A stretch of 64,000 nucleotides of DNA from Kibdelosporangium banguiense (GCF_017876405.1 NZ_JAGINW010000001.1:12599203-12663202); one strand, 5' to 3'; shown: positions 1 to 8,953, counted from the first letter of the stretch. The notes: generated by a model not told the origin, from the sequence alone. Numbers and translations are program-made.

Positions 1-589
1 CGGCGGTGTTCGCGGCGGCCTCCAGCTGGGGCGCGTCCTGGCTCAGGGACTTGAAGAACGAGTCGCCGCCGTTCGCACCCGACCATGTCGCGCACTGCTC
101 AGCGACCTTCGTCACCTGACGGCGCGCGGCGAGCTGGCCACGGCTGGCAGCGTCCCGCAGCGACGCCTTGATGCCCTCGAGCGTCTCGGGCACCTTGGCC
201 AGGCGTTGGCCGACCACGGCCCACTGTTCGGGAGTATCGGTCGGCATCAGGTCGAAGACCTGCCGCACGCTCTGGATCGGGCTCGCGATCACGTTGAGGT
301 TGCCGGTGTCCAGGCCGGCCTCGTGGATCTCGACGTCCAGCCCGACGCGTTCGAGGAAATGCGCCTTGGCGGCGCGTTCGGACTCGTTCGCGGGCTCCAG
401 GGCGTCGATCTCGGCCACCGCGCGGCGGGCGAGCTCGGCCCGGGCGCGATATCCGTCCGGTGAATAATCGGTCATCTCCTCCTCGCCGGTGTTCAGCCCG
501 GCGTAGGTCGCGGAGATCGGGTCCAGGGTGGCGTATTCGTCCACAAACCGATTACTCGCCTCGTGGACCCCCGCAGTGTGGTTGGCCAT
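1..589 (-). CDS. DUF885 family protein, N-terminal part (cut by window edge)
   Basis: The reverse strand is open from an ATG at 589 to the window edge, giving about 196 residues. The start MANHTAGVHEASNRFVDEY and the following ATLDPISATYAGLNTGEEE resemble the N-terminus of DUF885 proteins, a roughly 550-residue actinobacterial family usually annotated as putative zinc-metallopeptidase-like. The catalytic part would lie outside the window, so no active-site residues can be inspected. The gene is divergent from lppM, with 74 bases between the starts. Function is inferred from family resemblance only. Confidence 0.75.
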   Translation of the reverse strand, partial: MANHTAGVHEASNRFVDEYATLDPISATYAGLNTGEEEMTDYSPDGYRARAELARRAVAEIDALEPANESERAAKAHFLERVGLDVEIHEAGLDTGNLNVIASPIQSVRQVFDLMPTDTPEQWAVVGQRLAKVPETLEGIKASLRDAASRGQLAARRQVTKVAEQCATWSGANGGDSFFKSLSQDAPQLEAAANTA

Positions 590-663
590 AGCCCGGACGT
601 TACCTGCTGTCCGGTGACCGGCGTTACGAGCAAAGGGCTGGACAAGGCTGGCACTATGGCCCG

Positions 664-1362
664 GTGCACCTGGTTCACAGGCGTTCGGCCCGCCGGTGGG
701 CTGTTGTGCCGCTGCTGCTTGTCCTCGCGTTCGCACTAAGCGGTTGCGTACGTGTCCGTGCGGCCATGGCCGTCGGTCCCGACGATCTGGTCTCCGGCAC
801 CCTGCAGATCGCGACTGTGCAGGTGAAGCCCGAGGAGACCGGGCCGCCGCTGACGGTCCCGGCGAACCTGTCCGACAAGGTCACTCTCACGCCCTACGCG
901 GAGGACGGCTACGTCGGCCAGACCGTGCAGTTCAGCCAGCTCACCTTCGAGCAGGTACGCACCCTCGCGGAGTCGATCAGCACCTTCACCAGCCGGTTCA
1001 AGATCAACCTGCGGCGGTCGGGCGACATCGTCTCGCTGGCCGGGGTGATCGACCTGAGCCAGCTGCGGCCGGACAAGGCCGACGTGCAGATCAAGATCGC
1101 CTTCCCCGGCCCGATCGGCAAGACCAACGGCGCGATGGAGCTGGAGAACAACATCAGCTGGGTGGCCAAGCCCGGTCAGATCACCGACATCAACGCCACA
1201 GCGCAGTACAACGACGAGTCCGGGCTGTCCTGGACCCGCTGGGTCCTGCTGGTCGGCGCGGGAGCCGTCGGGGTGGCGCTGATCGTGCTGGTGCTGGCCC
1301 TGGTCGCGCACCGCCGCACCAACCGGCAGATCCAGCGCCAGGACCAGTCCGAGTTCGTCTAG
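664..1362 (+). CDS. lppM: LppM-like lipoprotein (DUF3153 type)
   Basis: A 232-residue protein from a GTG start. It has a basic N-terminus and a hydrophobic segment ending in the lipobox LSGC at about residue 28, so it is predicted to be a lipid-anchored exported protein. The middle is a beta-rich domain. A hydrophobic helix near residues 192-215 is followed by HRRTNRQIQRQ, so the C-terminus probably crosses the membrane. Mycobacterial LppM (Rv2171) has the same layout and sits next to the metF-like gene, as here. In mycobacteria it has been linked to envelope lipoglycans and phagosome interaction; that role is family knowledge and not visible in the sequence. It converges on metF with only 4 bases between stops. 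Confidence 0.85.
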   Translation: MHLVHRRSARRWAVVPLLLVLAFALSGCVRVRAAMAVGPDDLVSGTLQIATVQVKPEETGPPLTVPANLSDKVTLTPYAEDGYVGQTVQFSQLTFEQVRTLAESISTFTSRFKINLRRSGDIVSLAGVIDLSQLRPDKADVQIKIAFPGPIGKTNGAMELENNISWVAKPGQITDINATAQYNDESGLSWTRWVLLVGAGAVGVALIVLVLALVAHRRTNRQIQRQDQSEFV

Positions 1363-1366
1363 CCGC

Positions 1367-2254
1367 TCAGGACGTCTTGCTCGGCACCAGGCCCAGCCTG
1401 CCGAGCACCTCCTTGGTCGCCTTGGAGCGGTTGAATGTGTAGAAGTGCAGCAGGTTCACGCCCTCCGACAGCAGTTGCTCGCACATCTCGGTGATCACGT
1501 CGATACCGGCGGCGCGGAACGCGGCCGGGTCGTCCACCAGCGGCTCCAGCCGGGTGGCGATCTTCTCCGGCACGGGCGACCCCGACAGTTCCTCGACTTT
1601 GGCGAGCATCCGTGGCGTGGTGAGTGGCATCACACCGGGCAGGATCGGGGCGTCGCTGCCACGCGCGACGACGCGGTCGCGCAGCCGCAGGAACGTCTCG
1701 GCGTCGTAGCAGAGCTGGCCGATGGCGAAGTCCGCGCCGGCATGGAACTTCTCCACCAGGCGGTCGGCGTCGGTCTCGATGTCGGCGCACCGCGGGTGTC
1801 CATAGGGGAACGCGGCCACACCCACGCAGAAATCGCCCAGCTCGCGGACAAGCTGCACAAGCTCCGTGGCGTAGCTCAGGCCTTGCGGGTGCTTGACCCA
1901 CTCGCCCATCGGGTCACCGGGCGGGTCGCCACGCAGGGCGAGCACGTTGTGCACGCCGACGGCCGCGTACCAGCCGATGACGTTGCGGAGCTCGGCGACG
2001 GAGTGGTCCACCGCTGTGAGATGCGCCATTGGGACCAACGTGGTCTCACGCGCGACCCGGCCGGTGGTCCGGATGGTGCGGTCCCGCCGGGAGCCGCCTG
2101 CGCCGTAGGTCACCGACACGAAGGCCGGGTCCAGGCCTTCCAGTTCCCGGATGGAATTCCAGAGAATCTGCTCGTCGGCGTCGTCGCGGGGCGGCATGAA
2201 CTCGACGGAGAACGTGACGCGGTCAACGTGGATACGCTCCAGCACGGACGTCAT
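1367..2254 (-). CDS. metF: Methylenetetrahydrofolate reductase
   Basis: A 295-residue TIM-barrel protein that would reduce 5,10-methylene-THF to 5-methyl-THF, the methyl donor used by the methionine synthase encoded at 14749-18351. MTHFR hallmarks are visible: FSVEFMPPRDD near the N-terminus, VSVTYGAGGS, the segment VHNVLALRGDPPG, and a C-terminal NLLHFYTFNRS. The ATG at 2254 is chosen because the family begins just before this FSxEF motif; the longer open frame upstream is non-coding in character. It corresponds to Rv2172c by gene order, and mycobacterial homologues of that group have been reported to work without bound flavin, so flavin dependence here is open. It is divergent from the prenyl synthase gene, 67 bases apart. 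Confidence 0.92.
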   Translation of the reverse strand: MTSVLERIHVDRVTFSVEFMPPRDDADEQILWNSIRELEGLDPAFVSVTYGAGGSRRDRTIRTTGRVARETTLVPMAHLTAVDHSVAELRNVIGWYAAVGVHNVLALRGDPPGDPMGEWVKHPQGLSYATELVQLVRELGDFCVGVAAFPYGHPRCADIETDADRLVEKFHAGADFAIGQLCYDAETFLRLRDRVVARGSDAPILPGVMPLTTPRMLAKVEELSGSPVPEKIATRLEPLVDDPAAFRAAGIDVITEMCEQLLSEGVNLLHFYTFNRSKATKEVLGRLGLVPSKTS

Positions 2255-2321
2255 GCGAAAAGGGTATCGGCCCGGCCGACCCCCGCGCGCCGACCAACTG
2301 TGGCGAGGGCACCATGGTGGC

Positions 2322-3392
2322 GTGCACCAAGCGACCATCGACGAGTCCGTCCGGGCCCACGTCGAACAGACCTTGACCGAGTACCTGGCGGCCAAGCAGT
2401 CGACCATGGCCAGCCTGACCCAGGAGCTGGCGGACGCGCTCGACGCCCTGGTGGAGTTCATCCTGCGTGGTGGCAAACGAATCCGGCCCACGTTCGCCTG
2501 GTGGGGCTGGCGCGGCGCGGGCGGCGAGCCGGACGCGCCCGCGGTGCTACGCGCGGTGAGCGGCCTTGAGCTGATCCAGGCATGTGCGCTGGTACACGAC
2601 GATCTGATGGACGATTCCGCAGTCCGCCGCGGGTCACCGACCGTGCACGTCACGTTCGGCAGGCTGCACCAGCAGCAGGGCTGGCTCGGCGAGCCTGAGC
2701 GGTTCGGCATGGCGGCCGCGATCCTGCTCGGCGACATCGCGCTGGCCTGGGCCGATGACATGTTCTACGGCTCGGGCGTCGCGGCGCCCCGGATCGCCGC
2801 GGCCAGCGAGCCGTGGCAGGCGATGCGCTCGGAAATGCTCGCAGGTCAGTACTTGGACATCCTCACGCAGGTGCAGGGCGACGAGTCCCCGTCGGCCGCA
2901 TTGCGGGTGGCCCGGATGAAGACCGCCGCGTACACCGTCGAGCGGCCGCTGCAGATGGGTGCGACGCTGGCCGGCGCGGACACCGAGGTGATCGAGCGGC
3001 TGCGGGAGTTCGGCGCGGACATCGGCGTGGCGTTCCAGCTGCGTGACGACCTGCTCGGGGTGTTCGGCGACACCGAGGTCACCGGCAAGCCCGCCGGGGA
3101 CGACCTGCGGGAAGGCAAGCGCACGCTGCTCGTCGCGCTCGGTCTGCAGCAGGCAGGCGAAGCCGGTGCCGCGGTCATCAGGCACTGCCTGGGCCGTCAG
3201 GACCTGACAGCCCAAGACATCGAACGGACCCGCTCGGTGCTGATCGAGTCGGGTGCGGTCGACGCGGTCGAGCGCAGGATCGAGGAGCTCACGCAGACCG
3301 CGATGCACGCACTGGACTCGGCCGACCTGGCCGAGCCCGCCGGTGACCGGCTCGCCGAGCTCGCGGTGGCCGCGACCAGGAGGAACCACTGA
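2322..3392 (+). CDS. idsA: Polyprenyl (geranylgeranyl-type) diphosphate synthase
   Basis: A 356-residue trans-prenyltransferase. The first aspartate-rich motif DDLMDD begins at residue 93, and the second, seen as RDDLLGVFGD, places its aspartates at about 242-243. GGKRIRP (substrate lysine and arginine) lies about 40 residues before the first motif. The enzyme condenses IPP with allylic diphosphates. With crtI starting 5 bases downstream and crtB at 7680, geranylgeranyl diphosphate for carotenoids is the likely product, though chain length cannot be read with certainty. The GTG start at 2322 is inferred; the open frame continues upstream into the metF intergenic region. The gene occupies the position of idsA2 (Rv2173) in the mycobacterial order. 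Confidence 0.9.
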   Translation: MHQATIDESVRAHVEQTLTEYLAAKQSTMASLTQELADALDALVEFILRGGKRIRPTFAWWGWRGAGGEPDAPAVLRAVSGLELIQACALVHDDLMDDSAVRRGSPTVHVTFGRLHQQQGWLGEPERFGMAAAILLGDIALAWADDMFYGSGVAAPRIAAASEPWQAMRSEMLAGQYLDILTQVQGDESPSAALRVARMKTAAYTVERPLQMGATLAGADTEVIERLREFGADIGVAFQLRDDLLGVFGDTEVTGKPAGDDLREGKRTLLVALGLQQAGEAGAAVIRHCLGRQDLTAQDIERTRSVLIESGAVDAVERRIEELTQTAMHALDSADLAEPAGDRLAELAVAATRRNH

Positions 3393-3397
3393 GGACC

Positions 3398-4852
3398 GTG
3401 AAAGGCCGGACCGGCCACGTGGTGGTGGTCGGTGCCGGGCTCGCCGGGTTGTCGTGCGCGCTGCACCTGCTTGGTGCCGGCCGCGAGGTCACGATCCTGG
3501 AGTCGCAACCGGAGCCGGGCGGGCGGGCCGGCCGGATGCGGATGGGTGACTACACGGTCGATTCCGGCGCGAGCGTGCTGACCATGCCGGAGCTGATCGA
3601 GGAAGCCCTGCACGCCGTGGGCGCGCCGATGCTGGACCTGATCAGGCTGGATCCGGCTTATACCGCGCATTTCGCCGACGGCAGCACGATCCGCGTGCAC
3701 TCGGACGCCACCGCGATGGCCGACGAGGTGCGCCGGGCCGCCGGAGCACGCGAAGCCCAGGGCTACCTCGATCTCCGCCGCTGGCTGGAGGAGCTCTACC
3801 GGGTCGAGCGGGATTCCTTTATCGGCGCCAACTTCGACTCACCGCTCGACCTGGTCGGGTCAAGGCTGGCGAGCCTGGTCGCGTTGGGCGGGTTCGGGCG
3901 GCTGGGCCCGGCGATCGCGAAGCACCTGTCGGACGACCGCGTGCGCCGGCTGTTCTCGTTCCAGTCGCTGTACGCGGGTGTGCCGCCGCGCAAGGCTTTG
4001 GCCGCGTACGCGGTGATCGCGTACATGGACACCATTGCGGGCGTGTGGTTTCCGCGCGGTGGTGTGTCCGCAGTTGCTGACACGATGGCGAAAGCGGCGC
4101 ACAACGCGGGCGCGAACGTTCAGTATTCGTGTGGCGCAGCATGGTTGGAACGCGTCGGTTCACGTGTCACAGCCGTGCGTACCACGACCGGTGAGCGAAT
4201 CCCCTGCGACGCGGTGGTTCTGACACCTGACCTGCCGGTGGCCCGGCGTCTGCTCGGGTTGCCGTACCGCCGCCCGGTCCCGCTGCAGTGGTCGCCGTCC
4301 GCCTTCGTGCTGCACGCCGGTGTCCGCCGGACCTGGCCGGAGCTCGGGCATCACACGATCTTCTTCGGCCAGGCGTGGGACCGGACGTTCGACGAGATCA
4401 CGCGGCGCGGCAAGCTGATGAGCGACCCGTCCTTGCTGGTCACCCGGCCGACCGCGACCGATCCCGCGCTCGCACCGCACGGCCGTGAGGTCGTCCAGGT
4501 CCTCGCCCCCTGCCCGAACCTCAAGACCTCGCGGATCGACTGGCCCCGGATCGGCCCGGCCTACCGCGACGAGCTGATCGGCGTGCTCGAACAGCGTGGC
4601 CTGACCGGGTTCGGCGCGTCGATCGAGGTGCAGCAACTGGTCACGCCCGCGGGCTGGGAGGCGCAGGGCCTGGGCGCCGGGACACCGTTCTCCCTGGCGC
4701 ACTCGTTCCGGCAGACCGGACCGTTCCGGCCACGCAACCTGGTGCCGGGCGTCGACAACGCTGTTCTGGCCGGCTGCGGCACGACTCCGGGCGTCGGCAT
4801 TCCGCCGGTCGTGATCTCCGGGAAGCTGGCCGCACAACGGATCACGGGGTAG
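3398..4852 (+). CDS. crtI: Phytoene desaturase / CrtI-family oxidoreductase
   Basis: A 484-residue FAD-dependent amine-oxidase-fold enzyme. The N-terminal dinucleotide motif VVVGAGLAGLSCALHLLGAG is followed by an acidic LES segment and GGRAGRMR. The C-terminal GCGTTPGVGIPPVVISGKLAA is the CrtI-type second FAD signature. The family desaturates phytoene stepwise to lycopene or related products at the membrane. The GTG start sits 12 bases after an AGGAGG element that overlaps the end of the upstream synthase gene, so the two genes are probably co-transcribed. The exact number of desaturations, or whether it acts on a 4,4-diapo or hydroxylated substrate, cannot be told from sequence. Confidence 0.9.
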   Translation: MKGRTGHVVVVGAGLAGLSCALHLLGAGREVTILESQPEPGGRAGRMRMGDYTVDSGASVLTMPELIEEALHAVGAPMLDLIRLDPAYTAHFADGSTIRVHSDATAMADEVRRAAGAREAQGYLDLRRWLEELYRVERDSFIGANFDSPLDLVGSRLASLVALGGFGRLGPAIAKHLSDDRVRRLFSFQSLYAGVPPRKALAAYAVIAYMDTIAGVWFPRGGVSAVADTMAKAAHNAGANVQYSCGAAWLERVGSRVTAVRTTTGERIPCDAVVLTPDLPVARRLLGLPYRRPVPLQWSPSAFVLHAGVRRTWPELGHHTIFFGQAWDRTFDEITRRGKLMSDPSLLVTRPTATDPALAPHGREVVQVLAPCPNLKTSRIDWPRIGPAYRDELIGVLEQRGLTGFGASIEVQQLVTPAGWEAQGLGAGTPFSLAHSFRQTGPFRPRNLVPGVDNAVLAGCGTTPGVGIPPVVISGKLAAQRITG

Positions 4853-4922
4853 TCACAGCCCGGTAGGGCATCGGTAGCCGTGGTATCGGCTGCGCTGAGT
4901 AGTGAACTACCTTGGAAGCGTG

Positions 4923-6305
4923 ATGTGGCGCACGCTGGGCACTCTTGGGATCGCCTTCGTGCTGTGCGCCGGGTGCAGCGGATCGGACGAGCCACCGCCC
5001 GACGGACCTCCGCCACCAGCCCAGTTCTCCACCATCGACGCGTTTACGCAGTCCACAGTGGATCTGAAAGGTGCCGGTGCGGTCCGCTACAACGGTTCGC
5101 TGACCGCGCCCGCGGGCGACAACGTCACGCTCAACGTCGCGGTCACGAAAGCCGGTGAGGCCAGCGGTGAACTGTCGGTCAACGGCCTGCCCGCGACCGT
5201 GCTGGTCGTCGACCACACGCTGTATCTCAAGGGCGGGCTGGACTTCTGGCTGAAGCTCTCCGGCGTGCCGGACACCACCGCGCCGACCGTGGCCGACCGC
5301 TGGGTCAAAGCGCCCGGTGTGCTGCTCGGCGTGGACATCGAGCGGATCTTCGACACCGAGCAGCTGCCCGCGATGTTCGGCAAACCGATCGGCAACGCCG
5401 ACGAGCCGAACGTCCTCAAGCGCACGACCGTCGCCGGTGTCGAGGTGATGGAGGTCCCGACCGACACCGGAATGCTGTTCCTGAGCGTCAACGCGCCCCA
5501 CGGCCTGGTCCGCTTCGACCTCAACCGGAGCGGCAAGACCGACCCGACCAAGGTCCGTGACCTGGCATTCAGCGTTACGGATGCCACCAGCGAGATGGCC
5601 GCGATCTACCGTGACCTGGCCGATCGCACGGCCGAGCTGGACGGCGCCTACGACCCGTTCACCGGCGTCAAGCAGGGCACACACCGCTTCGAGAACTGCG
5701 GGGTGAAGAGCTGCGCGATCGTCGTGGAGCTGACCAACACGGGCAAGGTGCCCGTCCGGGTCGCGATCAAGGCGACGTGGAACGCCGGTGGCGACGAGAT
5801 CGGCTCGTGTGAGAGCCGTGTCGGGCCGTTGCAGCCCAACCAGGCGGGCAGCGCGACGTGCACCCTCGCCTCCCAGGAATGGGTCCAGTTCTACCGCCGC
5901 GCTCAGTCCGTCGCAGGTCAGCACCCGTACGGCGCCGAATGGACGGCCATGGCATTGATCACGCCACCGAGCCCCGCCGCCTTGCGCGCGTTGGCCTCGT
6001 CAGCGGAGACGCCGGTCGCCAACCCGCAAGGCGACCAGCACGTGTACCTGATCCGCGACAAGGCAGGCAAGAGCGACAAGCAGCTCTGGAAGTACGGCGT
6101 GGCGACCGGGAAGGACTGGCGCAAGACCGCAGACGCCCAGCTCAAGTACTGCCAGTCCAGCATCAAGACCGAATGCGTCGCCGAGGAGATCGCCGCCACC
6201 GGTGATCCGGCAGGCGCACAGGCTCTGGCCGGTCAGCTGGTCGGCGCCTACAAGGGCCGCACCGGCGCGTGCCCGCCCGCCCAGTGGGTCGGCTGCCCCC
6301 GCTGA
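4923..6305 (+). CDS. Putative lipoprotein, LppX/LprAFG-like
   Basis: A 460-residue exported protein from ATG 4923 with N-terminus MWRTLGTLGIAFVLCAGCSG. The cysteine in CAGC is a likely but imperfect lipidation site. Residues from about 30 to 230 read as a beta-rich domain with repeated VxxxxTLYLKGGxDFW-like strands, resembling the LppX/LprA/F/G family of lipid-binding lipoproteins. The C-terminal half, with paired cysteines in FENCGVKSCAIVVEL, looks like a separate immunoglobulin-like domain. The gene lies between crtI and the mannosyltransferase, in the same direction. An upstream GTG at 4902 is possible but would put residues before the signal peptide. Ligand and function are unknown. Confidence 0.7.
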   Translation: MWRTLGTLGIAFVLCAGCSGSDEPPPDGPPPPAQFSTIDAFTQSTVDLKGAGAVRYNGSLTAPAGDNVTLNVAVTKAGEASGELSVNGLPATVLVVDHTLYLKGGLDFWLKLSGVPDTTAPTVADRWVKAPGVLLGVDIERIFDTEQLPAMFGKPIGNADEPNVLKRTTVAGVEVMEVPTDTGMLFLSVNAPHGLVRFDLNRSGKTDPTKVRDLAFSVTDATSEMAAIYRDLADRTAELDGAYDPFTGVKQGTHRFENCGVKSCAIVVELTNTGKVPVRVAIKATWNAGGDEIGSCESRVGPLQPNQAGSATCTLASQEWVQFYRRAQSVAGQHPYGAEWTAMALITPPSPAALRALASSAETPVANPQGDQHVYLIRDKAGKSDKQLWKYGVATGKDWRKTADAQLKYCQSSIKTECVAEEIAATGDPAGAQALAGQLVGAYKGRTGACPPAQWVGCPR

Positions 6306-6307
6306 GT

Positions 6308-6364
6308 TTGCCCCCAATGCCACATTGGTGGCGTCAGATGCCACCAATGTGGCATTGGGGGCAA
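6308..6364. terminator. Long perfect hairpin after the lipoprotein gene
   Basis: Two 25-base arms, at 6308-6332 and 6340-6364, are perfect inverted repeats around a 7-base loop (gtcagat). They begin GCCCCCAAT and close ATTGGGGGC. There is no following T-run. The element lies 3 bases past the lipoprotein stop and 48 bases before the mannosyltransferase start. It could be an intrinsic terminator or a dispersed hairpin repeat, since a similar one occurs at 30632-30684. Confidence 0.6.
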
Positions 6365-6412
6365 CATACCCGCGGTAGGTCGGGGTGGGACGCGGGTGCG
6401 AGGATTGCCGCG

Positions 6413-7693
6413 ATGTCCGCGATCGCAGCACCTGTCTCCACTCGGTATGGCCTGGCTCTGGGGCTTGGGCTGGCCGGTTCGGCCGCGATCTGTGCCGCCT
6501 CCTACCTCGGCTACAACCGCGCCCTGTTCTACGTCGGCGCGGGGCTGATCATCTGGGGCTGGCTCTGGTTGCGGGCATGCACCCGAACCCAGATCCTCAC
6601 CGCGATCGCCGCCTGGGCGGTGCCGCTGCTCGCCGCCGCGCCCGTGCTGAGCCAGGATTTGTACATCTACCTGGCTCAAGGCGCGATCGCGCACGCCGGG
6701 CTGGACCCGTACACCGTGGGCCCGTCCGGCCTGGACAGCCCGTTGACCGCCAAGGTCAGCTGGGTCTGGGAGAACACGCCGTCGCCGTACGGACCGCTGT
6801 TCATCCTGCTGATGAAGAGCATCGTCGCGGTCACAGGCCCGCACCTGGTCCTCGCCGCTGCCATCACGAAGATCGTGATCGCGTCCGGGCTGGTGCTGCT
6901 CTGTGCCGCGCTGCCGGGGCTGGCCAGGCATCTCGGCGGCACGGCTGAGCAGGCGTTGTGGATCGGTGCGGCCAACCCGTTGGTCCTGGTGCATCTCGTC
7001 GCGGGTGCGCACAACGACCTGCTGATGATCGCGTTGCTGGCCACCGGGACGTTGTTCGTGCTGGACCGGCGGCACCTGCTGGGCATCGTGATCGTGGCGT
7101 TCGCGGTCGGGATCAAGGTGACGGCCGCGATCGCGTTGCCGTTCCTGGTCTGGATCTGGGCAGCCCGGGAGAAACGGCTCGGGTTCGTCAAAGCCGCCGG
7201 GCTCGGCGCCGTGGTCACAGTGGCGGTGTTCGCACTGTGCACGCTCGCTGCTGGGGTCGATCTGGGCTGGTTGAAGGCGCTGGGCGGCAACTCGCTGCTC
7301 ATCCACTGGCTGTCGCTGCCGACCGGTGTGGGCGAGCTGTTCGGCGTGATCCCGGCCGCACGGATCGGCGGCTGGGCGCTGCTGGCAGGCATCATCGTGT
7401 GGCTGTGGTGGCGATCCCGGGAAGGCGGGCCGAAGGCGGTCGCGGCAGCGGCGTGGGCGTTGCTGGCGACGGTCCTGCTGTCGGCCGTGACGATGCCCTG
7501 GTACTTCACGTGGCCGCTTGTCCTGGCGGCTGGTTTCGCGATGCGGCCCGCGATTGTGGCAGGTGTCTCGGTGTGGCTTGTGGTTATCAACTACCCGAGT
7601 GGGGACACCGGTCTATACAACTGGTGGTGGGTGCTGCTGACCGCAGCCGCAGGTGTCTTCGCAGGCTGGAGGGTGACGCGTGAGCAGGCGTGA
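6413..7693 (+). CDS. mptA: Polyprenol-phosphomannose-dependent alpha-1,6-mannosyltransferase (MptA/MptB type)
   Basis: A 426-residue integral membrane protein with about a dozen hydrophobic helices, typical of GT-C glycosyltransferases. The first extracytoplasmic loop holds LSQDLYIYLAQG, matching the acidic catalytic loop of the family, followed by GLDPYTVGP and NTPSPYGPLF, both characteristic of MptA/MptB. These enzymes extend the alpha-1,6-mannan core of lipomannan from decaprenyl-phosphomannose on the outer face of the membrane. The position between idsA and pknL matches Rv2174 (mptA). ATG 6413 is chosen because the first helix follows it directly and the upstream reading crosses the hairpin. 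Its 3' end overlaps crtB by 14 bases. MptA versus MptB assignment rests mainly on gene order. Confidence 0.85.
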   Translation: MSAIAAPVSTRYGLALGLGLAGSAAICAASYLGYNRALFYVGAGLIIWGWLWLRACTRTQILTAIAAWAVPLLAAAPVLSQDLYIYLAQGAIAHAGLDPYTVGPSGLDSPLTAKVSWVWENTPSPYGPLFILLMKSIVAVTGPHLVLAAAITKIVIASGLVLLCAALPGLARHLGGTAEQALWIGAANPLVLVHLVAGAHNDLLMIALLATGTLFVLDRRHLLGIVIVAFAVGIKVTAAIALPFLVWIWAAREKRLGFVKAAGLGAVVTVAVFALCTLAAGVDLGWLKALGGNSLLIHWLSLPTGVGELFGVIPAARIGGWALLAGIIVWLWWRSREGGPKAVAAAAWALLATVLLSAVTMPWYFTWPLVLAAGFAMRPAIVAGVSVWLVVINYPSGDTGLYNWWWVLLTAAAGVFAGWRVTREQA

Positions 7694-8696
7694 GCTGGAC
7701 GCGGCCGGTGTCACCGACCCGGACCTGCGCGCCGCGTACACCGCCAGCAAGGCGATCAACGCCAGCCACGGCCGGACGTACTTCCTGGCCACCCGGCTGC
7801 TGCCGATCGAGGACCGGCCCGCTGTGCACGCGCTGTACGGCTTCGCCCGGATCGCGGACGACATCGTGGACGGCAGGCTGCCCAAAGCCCAGCAGGCGCT
7901 GGAGCTGATGGCCCTCGAACGCGACATGTGGACAGGCACCCACCCCGTGCTCAAGGCACTGGCCGACACGGTCGAGCGTTACCGCATCGACCCGCAGCTG
8001 TTCGCCGACTTCCTTTCCTCGATGCGGATGGACCTGCACGTCAAGGAGTACGCGACCTTCGACGACCTCGCCGCCTACATCTACGGCTCCGCAGGCGTGA
8101 TCGGCCTGCAGATGCTGCCCGTCCTGGGCACGGCCGGACCGCGCGCCGAGGCCGAGCCGTACGCCGCCGCGCTGGGAGAGGCGTTCCAGCTGACGAACTT
8201 CCTGCGGGACGTCGGCGAGGACCTCGATCGTGGCCGCGTGTACCTGCCGGCCGACGAACTGGCCGTGTTCGGCGTGGACCGCAACCGTTTGCGCTGGGCC
8301 CGGCGCACTGGCCGGCCGGACCAGAATGTGCGCAGGGCTCTGGCCCATCTGGTCGCCCGGACGTACGCGATCTACCGGCGGGCCGAGCCCGGGATCGCGC
8401 TGCTACGGCCCGAGGCAAGGCCGTGCGTCAGCACCGCGGCTGAGCTGTATCGGGGAATCCTCGACGAGATCGTGGCCGCGGACTACGCCGTTCTGGATCG
8501 GCGCGCGGTCGTCCCTACCGGGCAGCGCATCCTGGTCGCGCTGCCCAGACTGGGCGTCGCCGCAGGTCAGAACGCCAGGGCCTGGGCCCGGCGCTTGACT
8601 TCGCGGCCGCGGTTGCCGCGCAGGGCCTCGATCGGCATACCCGGCAGGGACTCGTCGGCGGTGAACAGCCACCGCAGGATCTCGCTGGGCGAATAG
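7680..8696 (+). CDS. crtB: Phytoene synthase
   Basis: A 338-residue squalene/phytoene synthase. The two Mg-diphosphate motifs are visible as RIADDIVDG near residue 60 and TNFLRDVGEDLDRGRVYLP near residue 180, and YGSAGVIGLQML is a family block. It joins two geranylgeranyl diphosphates head to head to give phytoene, the substrate of CrtI at 3398. The GTG start overlaps the mannosyltransferase 3' end, implying translational coupling. The last 40 or so codons, rich in Arg and Pro, lie antisense to the 3' end of the Rv2175c-like gene, so the C-terminus beyond about residue 295 may be non-essential extension. Confidence 0.92.
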   Translation: MSRRELDAAGVTDPDLRAAYTASKAINASHGRTYFLATRLLPIEDRPAVHALYGFARIADDIVDGRLPKAQQALELMALERDMWTGTHPVLKALADTVERYRIDPQLFADFLSSMRMDLHVKEYATFDDLAAYIYGSAGVIGLQMLPVLGTAGPRAEAEPYAAALGEAFQLTNFLRDVGEDLDRGRVYLPADELAVFGVDRNRLRWARRTGRPDQNVRRALAHLVARTYAIYRRAEPGIALLRPEARPCVSTAAELYRGILDEIVAADYAVLDRRAVVPTGQRILVALPRLGVAAGQNARAWARRLTSRPRLPRRASIGIPGRDSSAVNSHRRISLGE

Positions 8697-8953
8697 CCGG
8701 AGTCCACCAGCACGGTGATGGTTCCCGGCAGGCCCTTGACCACCTCGTTCTCGTCGGTCAGGAAGATCGCCGGGACGACGAGCTCGCCGTTTCGGCGAAC
8801 CGCGATCAGCTGGTTGTCTCGAAGAGCCTGCTGGACTCGGCTCACGGGGCGGCCGAACCGGTCGGCCACTTGCCGCAGGGTCAAAACCTCCACCGCTGGC
8901 TCGAGCACATCTTCAGCAATGGGAATCGCACTCACAACTGAACACGATGCCAC
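8567..8953 (-). CDS. Rv2175c-like DNA-binding protein
   Basis: A small protein of up to 128 residues. An N-terminal winged-helix reading LTLRQVADRFGRPVSRVQQ is followed by a C-terminal domain with GLPGTITVLVDSGYSPSEILRWLFT. This is the layout of mycobacterial Rv2175c, a DNA-binding protein that is phosphorylated on its N-terminal tail by the kinase PknL, whose homologue starts 91 bases away in the opposite direction. Start choice is uncertain: GTG 8953 gives 128 residues and GTG 8935 gives 122, and neither has a strong ribosome site. The 3' end overlaps crtB antisense by 130 bases. Being a substrate of the neighbouring kinase is an inference from mycobacteria. Confidence 0.85.
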   Translation of the reverse strand: MASCSVVSAIPIAEDVLEPAVEVLTLRQVADRFGRPVSRVQQALRDNQLIAVRRNGELVVPAIFLTDENEVVKGLPGTITVLVDSGYSPSEILRWLFTADESLPGMPIEALRGNRGREVKRRAQALAF

